Assembly: GCA_964371355.1 (NCBI GenBank)
Contig: CAYJMG010000015.1
Coordinates: forward strand, 1-64,000
Direction of reading: 5' to 3'
Length of the DNA stretch: 64,000 nt
DNA from: JACRBR01 sp964371355
Lineage (GTDB): Bacteria > Chloroflexota > Dehalococcoidia > DSTF01 > JACRBR01
Part shown: positions 1 through 7,751 of the stretch, in pieces
Layout of the letters: every line of letters starts with the position of its first letter
Position numbering within the stretch: the first letter of the stretch is position 1
Position numbers and translations under genes: made by a program
The notes under the pieces: generated by a model
The model's input: the letters and a program-made list of their open reading frames with translations, nothing else
The model's database searches: none
Told to the model about the DNA's origin: nothing

Positions 1-88
1 GAGGTGACAGATTCACTGCCCACGTAACGTGTCATAGTCACTGACCAACTACAGGGCGGTCGGGGCATGGCTCGTGCGGCGATTATGG

Positions 89-1063
89 CTACGGCGTGGC
101 TGGAACGGCGGGCGTGGTGGCGGCATCGCCGTCCAGCAGAGCGAGCTGCAGGACGCTCTCCACCTCGTCCGGCGCCACCAAGCCCTCGAACTTGGCGCTG
201 ATGCGCCCGTCTCGCCCGACGACGAAGATCCAGGGCTCGCTCCGTAGGCGCCACTCCAGGGCCGCCGGGACCGCGTTCTGGACGTTTGCCGACCGCAGCT
301 CGGGAAGGGCGTACGGCTCGATGTGGATAAAGACAGCCTGGTCTCCGTACTTCTCGTACAGCGGATCCATGACCGTGTCCATGAGGGGTCCGCAAGTGCG
401 AGAGGAGCAGAACGCGGGCGTAGCGAAGGCGATCACGAGCGGCGTGCCGATGCGGAGCGCGTCGGCGACGGTCGTCGAGTGCATCGCCTCGCGGAAGGGC
501 GACGAGGAGTCGATCTCTGCGATGGGGGCGCTGGCCGTAGTGGCCTGCACGGAGGGCGGCGCCGGGTCGCCAACGGCCGGCTCCAGGCCTTCCTCGAGCA
601 CGTTGAAGCGGTACGGCACCACCGTGGTCTCTCCCACCCGCTCGATGGTGATCTCTGCGCCCCAGTCGCCGGGCTGGTCGAACGTGACGTACGTGACATA
701 GACGCCGCTGTCCCCGGTTACCGTGCGCTCGAACCCATGGTTCTCGTCGATGAAGCTCAGCTCGGAGGTGATGAGGCGCGCGTCTGAGTCGCTCGTCAGG
801 CGAGGCTCGCCGCCGTTCAGGTTGAAGTAGCGGACGCGCAGCCTGGCATCGAGCAGGAGCTTGTCGTCGCGGTCGATGAGCTGCATCGAGACGCGGTTCT
901 CGCCGACGGCCAGGGCGCTGTTGATGATGCTGGGGAAGAGGTCGCCTTCGCCGATCGTCACGACCTCGGGAAAGTCGGGCGCGCCGTCGCTGGAGTCCCC
1001 GCAGGCCGCGGTCAGCATGGCGAGCAGCGGGGCTATCAGGATCGCCAGAAGAGGAATGCGCAC
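89..1063 (-). CDS. Lipoprotein with C-terminal thioredoxin-like domain
   Basis: A 324-residue exported protein. The N-terminus is a short hydrophobic segment ending in TAAC, a usable lipobox, so it is probably anchored to the outer face of the membrane. Residues from about 170 to the C-terminus look like a thioredoxin fold: a strand ending in FATPAFCSSRTCGP, with two cysteines separated by four residues, then a helix and a cis-Pro-like region. The preceding part is beta-rich and unrecognised. The GTG start is chosen because a TAGAAT -10 box lies five bases upstream; an in-frame ATG at 1081 would lie upstream of transcription. The CxxxxC spacing differs from catalytic CxxC thioredoxins, so redox activity is uncertain. 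A metal-chaperone or peroxiredoxin-like role is possible. Confidence 0.72.
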   Translation of the reverse strand: MRIPLLAILIAPLLAMLTAACGDSSDGAPDFPEVVTIGEGDLFPSIINSALAVGENRVSMQLIDRDDKLLLDARLRVRYFNLNGGEPRLTSDSDARLITSELSFIDENHGFERTVTGDSGVYVTYVTFDQPGDWGAEITIERVGETTVVPYRFNVLEEGLEPAVGDPAPPSVQATTASAPIAEIDSSSPFREAMHSTTVADALRIGTPLVIAFATPAFCSSRTCGPLMDTVMDPLYEKYGDQAVFIHIEPYALPELRSANVQNAVPAALEWRLRSEPWIFVVGRDGRISAKFEGLVAPDEVESVLQLALLDGDAATTPAVPATP

Positions 1064-1068
1064 CCTCG

Positions 1069-1074
1069 ATTCTA
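1069..1074 (-). promoter_or_regulatory. -10 box TAGAAT, leaderless type
   Basis: TAGAAT on the minus strand ends five bases before the GTG start of the lipoprotein gene. No convincing -35 is seen. The spacing predicts a transcript beginning at or next to the start codon. Confidence 0.5.
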
Positions 1075-1210
1075 CCGGCATGGCGTGGCTGCGGGGGTTC
1101 ACAGTTGTTGCGGTCGCGTGCGTCGTTTGGGAGCACGCATTTGGCGCGGATCCGCGCTGGGACGTGGCAGGTGCGTGAGGAGACTCCACGCGTGAGAGGA
1201 TCAGGGAATC

Positions 1211-1234
1211 GGCGCGGGGCTGAAGGCCCGCGCC
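1211..1234. repeat. REP-like hairpin with GGGCTGAAGGCCC core
   Basis: An 8-bp perfect stem (GGCGCGGG with CCCGCGCC) around an 8-base loop, between two minus-strand genes. A related palindrome with the core GGGCTTTCAGCCC is at 62476-62498. There is no T-tract, so it looks more like a dispersed palindrome than a terminator. Confidence 0.45.
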
Positions 1235-1276
1235 ACGCTGTGGACGGGGCGTACAGAGGAGCCGTTCGGGAGTGCG

Positions 1277-1666
1277 CTAGTAGGCATCGATCTCGCGGAG
1301 GCGTTCGTCGCTGATGCCGAAGAAGTGCGCGACCTCATGCCGGACGACGTGCTCGATCCGCCGGCGCAGGTCCGCCTCACCCGACGCCATACGCTGGAGC
1401 GGCTGGCGGAAGAGGACGATGCGGTCGGGCACGACCATGTTGTACCCGGACATCCTCCTGGTCAGCGGGACACCCCGGTATACCCCCAGGAGCGTGCTTC
1501 CCTGGGGACTACCGGTCCGGCCGTAATCCTCCGGCCGGGCCCACTCCTCGACTGCGAACTCGACGTTCGCGATGCGGGAGGCGAATTCGGCCGGGAGCGC
1601 ATGAACCGCGTCCGCGACGTACCGCTCGAACTCCTCGATCTCGACTTCGTGCACACGCGACCTCAC
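1277..1666 (-). CDS. Zincin-like metallopeptidase family protein
   Basis: A 129-residue cytosolic protein of the short zincin family (PF06262 type). The zinc motif HEVAHFFGI is near the C-terminus, giving HExxH plus a downstream acidic residue (SDERLREID). The N-terminal half (EFERYVADAVHALPAEF) and the mid section GVYRGVPLTRR fit the family, whose usual length is about 120 residues. Substrates of this family are not established. The GTG start lies five bases after the stop of the upstream methyltransferase gene, so the two are probably co-transcribed; a second in-frame GTG is at 1654. Confidence 0.85.
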   Translation of the reverse strand: MRSRVHEVEIEEFERYVADAVHALPAEFASRIANVEFAVEEWARPEDYGRTGSPQGSTLLGVYRGVPLTRRMSGYNMVVPDRIVLFRQPLQRMASGEADLRRRIEHVVRHEVAHFFGISDERLREIDAY

Positions 1667-1670
1667 TCAT

Positions 1671-2480
1671 TCATTGCGCCGCTGATTCTGTCGTACGACA
1701 GACGACGATGATACTCAGGCTGTGGGCGGTCAAGGGCTCCAGACTCCAGTCGCCATGCTGCCGGACGATCGTGAAGCCGTTGCCGTGAAGCATCGCCGCG
1801 AGTTCCTGCGGGAATGTATAGCGCAGTATCTCACGCCTGGTCTGCGGCTCGTCGCTCCCTTCGATCCAATGACGGTACAGGAGGTGCAGAATCTGCGCGA
1901 CGGGGTCGTACTCCTGCGTGAACGTCTCCCGGACTCGGCGCCCCCGACTGTCGACGTAGGTCTGCCATGGCTGTTCGTCCACGCGTGTCTCGAGCAGGGT
2001 GAAGAAGTCAGTGCGAAGGCGGGCTTTCTCGATCGTCGCCTCCAGATCGGCACGCGTCGACGGCGTTGCCCAGAGAGGATTGCGCGTTTCGAAAGCAAAC
2101 AGGCCGCCATCATCGAGATGCGCACGTGCCCGGTCCAGCAGCGCTTTCTGATCCTCGTTCGTGAGGAACTGCTGGAATGCGTTGCCGGTGAGGAAGATCA
2201 GGCGGAAGCGCTCGCCGAGATCGAACGTGCGCCCATCACCCTGGACCCAACGCGCTGCAAGGCCGCTCGACTTCGTGCGGGCAATATCCAGCAGTTCGGG
2301 CCGAATGTCGAGTCCCGTAACGGCGATACCAAGGCGCGCCAAAGGGACGGTTACCCGACCGGTGCCGCAGGCGACCTCGAGCACCGGCCCGCCGGTCTCC
2401 CGCGCGAGCGCGGCGTAGAAGTCAACGCCGCCGTCGTTGTAATCCTGGGGGTCGGCTTCCGATCTCCCGTAGTCGCTCAG
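1671..2480 (-). CDS. Class I SAM-dependent methyltransferase
   Basis: About 269 residues with a Rossmann methyltransferase domain: motif I VLEVACGTGRVTVPLA, the acidic end of strand 2 (GLDIRPELL), motif II region VQGDGRTFDLG and motif IV LIFLTGNAFQQ. The C-terminal part is beta-rich (EILRYTFPQELAAMLHGNGF). The substrate is unknown; similar proteins act on small molecules. The start is notable: an AGGAGG Shine-Dalgarno at 2487-2492 lies six bases before an in-frame CTG at 2480, giving L/M-SDYGRSEAD. The alternative GTG at 2510 has no Shine-Dalgarno and would put the AGGAGG inside the gene. It is followed after four bases by the zincin gene. Confidence 0.82.
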   Translation of the reverse strand: MSDYGRSEADPQDYNDGGVDFYAALARETGGPVLEVACGTGRVTVPLARLGIAVTGLDIRPELLDIARTKSSGLAARWVQGDGRTFDLGERFRLIFLTGNAFQQFLTNEDQKALLDRARAHLDDGGLFAFETRNPLWATPSTRADLEATIEKARLRTDFFTLLETRVDEQPWQTYVDSRGRRVRETFTQEYDPVAQILHLLYRHWIEGSDEPQTRREILRYTFPQELAAMLHGNGFTIVRQHGDWSLEPLTAHSLSIIVVCRTTESAAQ

Positions 2481-2549
2481 TGACCGCCTCCTGTCGTTTT
2501 CCGCGTGCACGGGATCGATCGCGGCAGGCTGCCGTTAGGGAAGGCGTCG

Positions 2550-3248
2550 CTACAGCGTGACAATGTCGCCGCGGCGCCAGAGGTACCAGGTGCCCGCACT
2601 CCGGTAGGGGCGCCAGGGGTGTGCGATCTCCTCCATCTCCGACGGCTTCGGCAGGTCGGCCAGCCCGTAGGCGTCCCTCATGTTGGCGCGAATGCCCAGG
2701 TCGCCGACAGGAAGCACGTCCGGCCGGCCCAGGCAGAACAGCAGCAGCATGTCCGCGGTCCAGCGCCCGATGCCCTTCACCTGTGTGACAATCTCGATGA
2801 CCTCGTCGTCGGGCGCGCGAGCGATCAGGCGGTCGCTCAACCGTCCCGAGGCGAACTCCTCGCCCAGCGAGCGCATGTACCCCATCTTCTGCCGCGAAAC
2901 GCCGGCGCCGCGATAGTCCCCGTCGGGCAGCTCGGCAAGCTGGGCGGGCGTCGGGATCCGGTGGGCGAAGAGCGCCAGGAACCTCCGCTCGATCGCTGCC
3001 GCGGCTGGCCCGGCCAGTTGCTGGTACAGGATGGCCCGAAGCAGCGACTCGTACGGCTTGCCACGTACCTCGAGGGCGTACGGTCCGCAGAGCTTGACGA
3101 TCTGCCGCATCACGGGATCGCGGCGGCCGATGTGTCTGCGAGCTGCCTCGGCGTCGTATGGCAGTGGACGCCGTCGCATGAGCGCCCGCACGTTCACCAT
3201 CGGTGCGGGCTCGGCGGTTTTCGGCTGCGCGGTCTTCTTCGGTGGCAA
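2550..3248 (-). CDS. DNA-3-methyladenine glycosylase, AlkA/HhH-GPD family
   Basis: A 232-residue base-excision-repair glycosylase that removes alkylated purines from DNA. The helix-hairpin-helix runs through QVKGIGRWTADMLLL, followed by GRPDVLPVGDLGI, whose aspartate is the catalytic residue of the HhH-GPD superfamily. The earlier segment SLLRAILYQQLAGPAAAAI is the typical first helix pair of the fold. There are no iron-sulfur cysteines, consistent with AlkA rather than Nth/MutY. The TTG start at 3248 lies six bases from the nitrilase stop and has no Shine-Dalgarno; ATG at 3200 is an alternative. The lysine-rich residues 1-16 are not part of the fold. Confidence 0.9.
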   Translation of the reverse strand: MPPKKTAQPKTAEPAPMVNVRALMRRRPLPYDAEAARRHIGRRDPVMRQIVKLCGPYALEVRGKPYESLLRAILYQQLAGPAAAAIERRFLALFAHRIPTPAQLAELPDGDYRGAGVSRQKMGYMRSLGEEFASGRLSDRLIARAPDDEVIEIVTQVKGIGRWTADMLLLFCLGRPDVLPVGDLGIRANMRDAYGLADLPKPSEMEEIAHPWRPYRSAGTWYLWRRGDIVTL

Positions 3249-3254
3249 GGGCGG

Positions 3255-4373
3255 CTACTCGCGCACCCACACGCCTGTGGCGGCGCGTTCTATCGACTCC
3301 ATCGCCTCGGCGATTGCCGCATCAACGTCGGCGTCACCGTCGGCCTCGATGCGGCTCAGGAGACTTCCCAGGTAGTCGCGGACGGTCTGGAGGCGATCCA
3401 CTATCGCCTCGACCGTGGCAGGCGGGACGGCAAGAGCCGATACGCCGTCAGGGGCGAACGTCCGGACGAGAGGCTTCGGCGCGGCATTCATGAGCAGTTG
3501 GAAGACGTCCGGGCGCGCGTAATGGCCGGCGATGTCGCGGGAATGCCTCTCGCGAATCGTGGTCTCCAGGTCGATCTCGGCGTAGAGGATCTCCTCGACG
3601 CCGTAGATCGGTCCCGCCAGGTACTCGCCGCTCGGGCCGACGATGGCCGTGCCGCCGTTCGCGGGCGTTCGGTCGCCGCCCAGGCGCTCCGGCATCGAGC
3701 CCGGCGTCACGACGCCGCAGGAGGAGACGACAAAGCAGGCGCCCTCGAAGGCATACTGCCGCATGCCGAAGTCGATGTGGTTGTTCTGGCTGGTGTAAGC
3801 GGGCCAGACCGCGCAATGCACTTGCTCTCCCTGTGCGTACAGGGCGTATTTGGCCAGCGTCATCTGGTGCTCCCAGCAGATGAGCCCACCCATCCGCCCC
3901 AGCGGCGTCTCGAGCACGTCGAGGTCGCTGCCGTCGCCGAATCCCCAGACGGTGCGCTCGGTGAAAGTGGGCATGAGCTTTCGGTGGTGCCGTACGACCT
4001 CTCCCTCGGGGGAGAGATACAGCAGGGTGTTGAAGAGCGTCCCTCGGGACACGGTGTCGCGCTCGTTGATCCCGATCACGACGTAGGCGCTCGCCTTCCG
4101 AGCCGCCTGCGCGAGCCGGCTGGTGGAGGTGGACGGTATTTCTACGGCGTTCTTCCACAGATCCGTGAACGTCTCGCCGGAGAAGACGTTGGGTGTGGTG
4201 TGCCAGAACGGGTAGCCGGGTACCCAGGTCTCCGGGAAGACGATGAGCGATGCGCCCGCCCGGCCCGCCGCAGCGATCAGTTCGCAGGCCTTGTCGATCG
4301 TAGCCTCACGGTCGAGAAAGACGGGAGCGGCCTGCACGGCGGCGGCCGTGAATCTCGGCAGTGTGTCGCCCAT
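3255..4373 (-). CDS. Nitrilase (carbon-nitrogen hydrolase)
   Basis: A 372-residue thiol hydrolase of the nitrilase superfamily that converts nitriles to carboxylic acids and ammonia. The catalytic triad is visible: Glu48 in FPETW, Lys132 in HRKLMPT and Cys166 in ICWEHQM. The sequence after the cysteine (LAKYALYAQGEQVHCAVWPAY) is typical of branch-1 nitrilases rather than amidases or N-carbamoylases. Length matches characterised enzymes (about 340-370). The ATG is preceded by GGAGGG. A -10 TATACT at 4417-4422 gives a leader of about 35 bases with a small GCCGCT/AGCGGC hairpin. The in vivo substrate cannot be told. The downstream glycosylase gene follows within six bases. Confidence 0.9.
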   Translation of the reverse strand: MGDTLPRFTAAAVQAAPVFLDREATIDKACELIAAAGRAGASLIVFPETWVPGYPFWHTTPNVFSGETFTDLWKNAVEIPSTSTSRLAQAARKASAYVVIGINERDTVSRGTLFNTLLYLSPEGEVVRHHRKLMPTFTERTVWGFGDGSDLDVLETPLGRMGGLICWEHQMTLAKYALYAQGEQVHCAVWPAYTSQNNHIDFGMRQYAFEGACFVVSSCGVVTPGSMPERLGGDRTPANGGTAIVGPSGEYLAGPIYGVEEILYAEIDLETTIRERHSRDIAGHYARPDVFQLLMNAAPKPLVRTFAPDGVSALAVPPATVEAIVDRLQTVRDYLGSLLSRIEADGDADVDAAIAEAMESIERAATGVWVRE

Positions 4374-4416
4374 GTACCCTCCGCGTTTGGTCGCCGCTGC
4401 ACAGCGGCGTGCAGAG

Positions 4417-4422
4417 AGTATA
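4417..4422 (-). promoter_or_regulatory. -10 box TATACT of the nitrilase gene
   Basis: TATACT on the minus strand, 44 bases before the nitrilase ATG. The leader contains a 6-bp hairpin at 4393-4408 and a GGAGGG Shine-Dalgarno. No clear -35 is present. Confidence 0.45.
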
Positions 4423-4470
4423 CCCACAGGCTTTCGGCCCGGAGCGCGGCGCTGTGAGCCGACGCGGGGG

Positions 4471-7170
4471 CTACGGGCACTGGCCGCCGGGCGAAACGAA
4501 GGACGAGAGCAGCAACTGGTCACCGGCGTTCACGCCACCGTCCTTGTTCACGTCCATGCTCACCAGCCGCAGGACCTGGCTACCTTCACGCGCGATTTCG
4601 ATGGCCAGTAGCGCCTGGTCGCCCGAATTCACGACGCGGTCGTTGTTCAGGGACGCGGCCTCACAACCGTCCTTGGTCAGTCCCGTGGACGGGAAGCCGT
4701 CCTGGTCGTTGTCGGTGTCGTTGTCGTTCGGATCCGTGTTGTAATTGCAGAACTCCACGTAGTCGCGGATGCGGTCGGCGTCGGAGTCCGCCGTCTGCGC
4801 CACCCCAAGGTACGCGGCACAGGAAGCGGCCGTGGGCTTGCTTCCGGCGCTGGCCGGGTTTGTGCCCAGAGTGCACTCGGCGCCGTCGAGGTTCCGGTCA
4901 CCGTCGGTGTCCCTGTTCGTGGACAGGAGCGGGCCCGAGCCGTTGCAGCCAGCGGCCTCGTCCGCATCGGGGATGCCGTCGTTGTCGTCGTCGGGATCGC
5001 ACGCGTCGCCGGCGGCATCGGAGTTGGGCCAGCTCCGGTCATCCTGTGTAGAAGGCGGCGTCTGGTCGATGAAGTTCCTGTCGCTGTTCGTCTGATCGGG
5101 ATTGGGCGTGAGCTGGCAGTTATCGGACGCGTTCACCACGCCATCGGCATCAGGGTCGTTGGGGTCCACGGCGGGCTGGCCCATGCGCTTGGCCGAGCAG
5201 TCGACCTTGGACGCCGCCTGCACGTTCGTCCCATCCGGGATGTTCACGGGCACGTCCGTCGCATAGCAGTACTCGTTGCCGCTGAGCGTGACCGCCCATG
5301 TGTCGATGTATCCGGTGTCGGTCGCGAAGTTGTCCTGTCCCGTGAGGTACCAGGGCTGACCCACCGTCGGCGGGAAGTAGGGCGCGCAGGCGCTGATGCT
5401 GATAGGCACCCAGCCCATGATGTCATCGGCGCTGCCACCCGAATGATCCCACAGCAGTTCGTTACAGACGGGGGTGGTTGTCGAGCCTACCTTGAGCCGC
5501 AGTTCGAGGTCCCCGACGTAGGTGTGCCGCACGCGGAGGAAGTAGTACGTGGTGTCAGTCGCCGTACCGGTGGAGTTCAGGCCACGGGCCGCGAAGACAG
5601 AGTTGATCGTCGACGCATGGAGGCCGCCGTACAGGTCGATGTCGGCCTGCCGAATCGAGGCCGCCGCGTCGTTGAAGGTCGCAAGGGGGCTCAAGTAGAA
5701 CTGGCCGTCCAGCACCAGGCGGAGGACGAGGTCGCGGGCCGCCTGGTCGCCGCCGAACGCCTCGACCAGATCCCAGAGCGCGCCGCCCCACAGCAGGCCG
5801 CCACAGTGCTCCTCTTCCGCGCCGCTCCCCTCGTCCGGGCAGGCCTCGAAGTCCGCAGGGTAGACGTTCGTATTGTCCATCGTGCGCAGGCAGTCTTCGC
5901 CGCCGTACAGCTCGTTCAGGGCCCAACCACCGAGGCACGGGTCGCCAAACATCGCGCCCGTAATGAAGTCACCCCAGCCTTCGCCTATGGAGCGCGTCTG
6001 CTCGACGGAAAGTGCGTTGCTGCTGAAGCCCCAGCCTGGCGTGATGGCGTCCTGCAGTGCGTGGCCGTATTCATGCACGACGACGTCGGCGTCCTCGCCG
6101 GTGTCCGACGAGCAGTTCACGCCATCGCCATCCATGAAATAGATGCCGCGGTTGAACGGGTCGTAGAACGCGTTGCAGTCGGCGTCCCAGTGAGGGTGGA
6201 CCGGGACGGGGCTCGCGAGTGCGGAGGAGGTGCCGGTGAAGCCCAGCGACTGGATCTTTCGCTGCGTAAGGTCCACGTAGTAGTAGACCATGACCTCTTC
6301 GAAGCGGTCGTCGTTGCAGTTGTAGTTGTAGACGCGCGATGGTTCGTTTGCCTGGCCAGGTGTCTTGTAACCGGCGGGGAGCCCCGGGGCGGTGACGTCG
6401 ACGTACTGTCCCTTCAGCTTGTTCTGCGCGGGCGTGATGCCAAGCAGCGTCACCGACGTGCGTTCGGGCGCCAGGGTCGTGGCGTTGGCGCCGGAATCGC
6501 AGTCAGAGGGCGGCGGGATGGTGAAGCCCGAACTCTGGGCCGGGTTCGGGTGAAACACCTGGCCGGAGTCGAACGACATGACGTTGTTGTAGGAGATGGT
6601 CTCCCCCGTCACCGCGTCGATCGCGACGAGCCAGGCGCCCAGGGGCTCGCGCGCAAAGATTCGGACCTCGTACGCGAGGCGCAGCTCGAGCCCGCGCTGC
6701 ACGTACACAAGGCTGCTGGTGCTGGGCTGAAGAGGCGCTCCAGCCAGGCCGATAGCGTCGCTGGCGGCTCTCTCGGCGTCCGGCTGCGAGATCGACGGTG
6801 CGGTCGCGGAGGCGGCGCTGGCCGGATCCGGGTGATGCTTGTCGATGGCCAGACGGACCTGGTTGTCACCGGGCTGCATGCTCAGGGTCGAGACGGCGCC
6901 CGCGACTGGTATGCCGTGCAGGGTCTGCTGGAGCCGGACGTGGACCGCGCCGGGGCTTTCGCGTACCTCGAGCAAGGCCTCTTCGTCGGGTGCCTCGGGT
7001 GCAAGTCCCCGGCGCGTATCCGTCCCCGCGAGGTGTGCGCGCGCGACTGCGACCGGGTCCCATTCCGGTTCTTGCGCAGCCGACCGGGTCTGCCAGAGAA
7101 AGATCGACGCGACGATGGACGCGGCGAGCGAGGCCGCAAGGCCTGCGGTTCGGAGGGACGGGCTGACCAT
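4471..7170 (-). CDS. Secreted M36-type metalloprotease with P domain, TSP3 repeats and dockerin-like tail
   Basis: An 899-residue exported protease. In order: signal peptide (about 1-33), FTP/PepSY-type propeptide (about 60-200, including LHGIPVAGAVSTL), and a fungalysin-like catalytic domain with HEYGH at 366-370 and GEGWGDF from 396 supplying the third zinc ligand. A P-type beta-sandwich follows (about 541-632, HTYVGDLELRL). Next come calcium-binding thrombospondin type-3-like repeats (about 669-800, DPDADGVVNASDNC and DPDDDNDGIPDADE). The end is a pair of EF-hand/dockerin-like loops (NNDRVVNSGDQ and NKDGGVNAGDQ). It probably digests external protein and may attach to the cell surface or a partner through the C-terminus. 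No cohesin gene is in the window. It stands alone, followed by the nitrilase promoter. Confidence 0.9.
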   Translation of the reverse strand: MVSPSLRTAGLAASLAASIVASIFLWQTRSAAQEPEWDPVAVARAHLAGTDTRRGLAPEAPDEEALLEVRESPGAVHVRLQQTLHGIPVAGAVSTLSMQPGDNQVRLAIDKHHPDPASAASATAPSISQPDAERAASDAIGLAGAPLQPSTSSLVYVQRGLELRLAYEVRIFAREPLGAWLVAIDAVTGETISYNNVMSFDSGQVFHPNPAQSSGFTIPPPSDCDSGANATTLAPERTSVTLLGITPAQNKLKGQYVDVTAPGLPAGYKTPGQANEPSRVYNYNCNDDRFEEVMVYYYVDLTQRKIQSLGFTGTSSALASPVPVHPHWDADCNAFYDPFNRGIYFMDGDGVNCSSDTGEDADVVVHEYGHALQDAITPGWGFSSNALSVEQTRSIGEGWGDFITGAMFGDPCLGGWALNELYGGEDCLRTMDNTNVYPADFEACPDEGSGAEEEHCGGLLWGGALWDLVEAFGGDQAARDLVLRLVLDGQFYLSPLATFNDAAASIRQADIDLYGGLHASTINSVFAARGLNSTGTATDTTYYFLRVRHTYVGDLELRLKVGSTTTPVCNELLWDHSGGSADDIMGWVPISISACAPYFPPTVGQPWYLTGQDNFATDTGYIDTWAVTLSGNEYCYATDVPVNIPDGTNVQAASKVDCSAKRMGQPAVDPNDPDADGVVNASDNCQLTPNPDQTNSDRNFIDQTPPSTQDDRSWPNSDAAGDACDPDDDNDGIPDADEAAGCNGSGPLLSTNRDTDGDRNLDGAECTLGTNPASAGSKPTAASCAAYLGVAQTADSDADRIRDYVEFCNYNTDPNDNDTDNDQDGFPSTGLTKDGCEAASLNNDRVVNSGDQALLAIEIAREGSQVLRLVSMDVNKDGGVNAGDQLLLSSFVSPGGQCP

Positions 7171-7303
7171 AACGGAGAATCCTGGTGTGAAATGCGTGGA
7201 GGGTCAGGCGCCAATGCTAGGGCATCGCCACGCGCCGGTCAACAGGATGCGTCGTTTTGCGGCGGTGCTATATCAGTGAACGCGTCGCTGAACCCGCCGT
7301 TGC

Positions 7304-7331
7304 TTGACGGGCTATCGCAGCGTGGTAGGAT
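7304..7331 (+). promoter_or_regulatory. SRP RNA promoter
   Basis: TTGACG (7304-7309), a 16-bp spacer and TAGGAT (7326-7331). The predicted start falls at about 7337-7339, exactly where the terminal helix of the SRP RNA begins. Confidence 0.75.
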
Positions 7332-7336
7332 CCCCG

Positions 7337-7605
7337 AGGTCGTGCTAGGCGGGGAGCCAGCGGTGCCCTGTACCCGCAAGCCGCTATAGCGGGGCTGAAT
7401 TCCTGCTCGAGGTCACGGTACCTGGACACGGGCGGTGCCGAGCGGCGTTGAGGGCCTGGTCCTGCGCGGCGGAGCACTGTGAACCCCGTCAGGTCCGGAA
7501 GGAAGCAGCGGTAAGCAGTTAGTTCCGGGTGCCGCAGGGTTACCGGGCCGGAGCTAGTTAGCGTCGCTACGCCCAAGGGCCTGATCGACAGCAGGTGCAC
7601 GACCT
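7337..7605 (+). ncRNA. ffs: Signal recognition particle RNA, large bacterial type
   Basis: About 269 nucleotides. The 3' central part carries the conserved domain IV hairpin GUCAGGUCCGGAAGGAAGCA with its GGAA tetraloop and asymmetric loop, which binds Ffh. The 5' part (GUGCUAGGCGGGGAGCC, then GGUGCCCUGUACCCGCAAGC) closely matches the Alu domain of the Bacillus scRNA, so this is the long form and not the short 4.5S RNA. The ends close as a helix: AGGTCGTGC at 7337-7345 pairs with GCACGACCT at 7597-7605. The RNA works with Ffh and the FtsY receptor (encoded at 22990) to target membrane proteins. Confidence 0.95.
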
Positions 7606-7620
7606 TACTTCCACACCCAC

Positions 7621-7653
7621 GCGTTCGCCCGGTGGGGGCGGGCGCTTTCTTTC
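7621..7653 (+). terminator. Rho-independent terminator of SRP RNA
   Basis: A 10-bp stem (GCGTTCGCCC with GGGCGGGCGC, two G-T pairs), a 5-base loop, then TTTCTTTC. It lies 15 bases after the mature SRP RNA end. Confidence 0.8.
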
Positions 7654-7751
7654 GGACGCGCGGACACGCGTGTCCGCGCGTGGTAGGAGTTGCGCTAGGA
7701 GGCCGCTTGCGGCGAAGGCTTGCGTCAGGCCACCACGGAGGCCTGACGCGG

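Noticed and set aside
1..88. Left-edge sequence before the first gene
   Set aside because: No coding frame, RNA or promoter could be supported; only a weak repeat-like CACTGACC stretch is seen.
2505..4457. Long plus-strand open frame of about 650 codons
   Set aside because: It is antisense to the AlkA and nitrilase genes, whose motifs are unmistakable; GC-rich DNA keeps the opposite frame open.
5443..7389. Long plus-strand open frame of about 648 codons
   Set aside because: Antisense to the metalloprotease gene; it has no domain pattern and runs into the SRP RNA.
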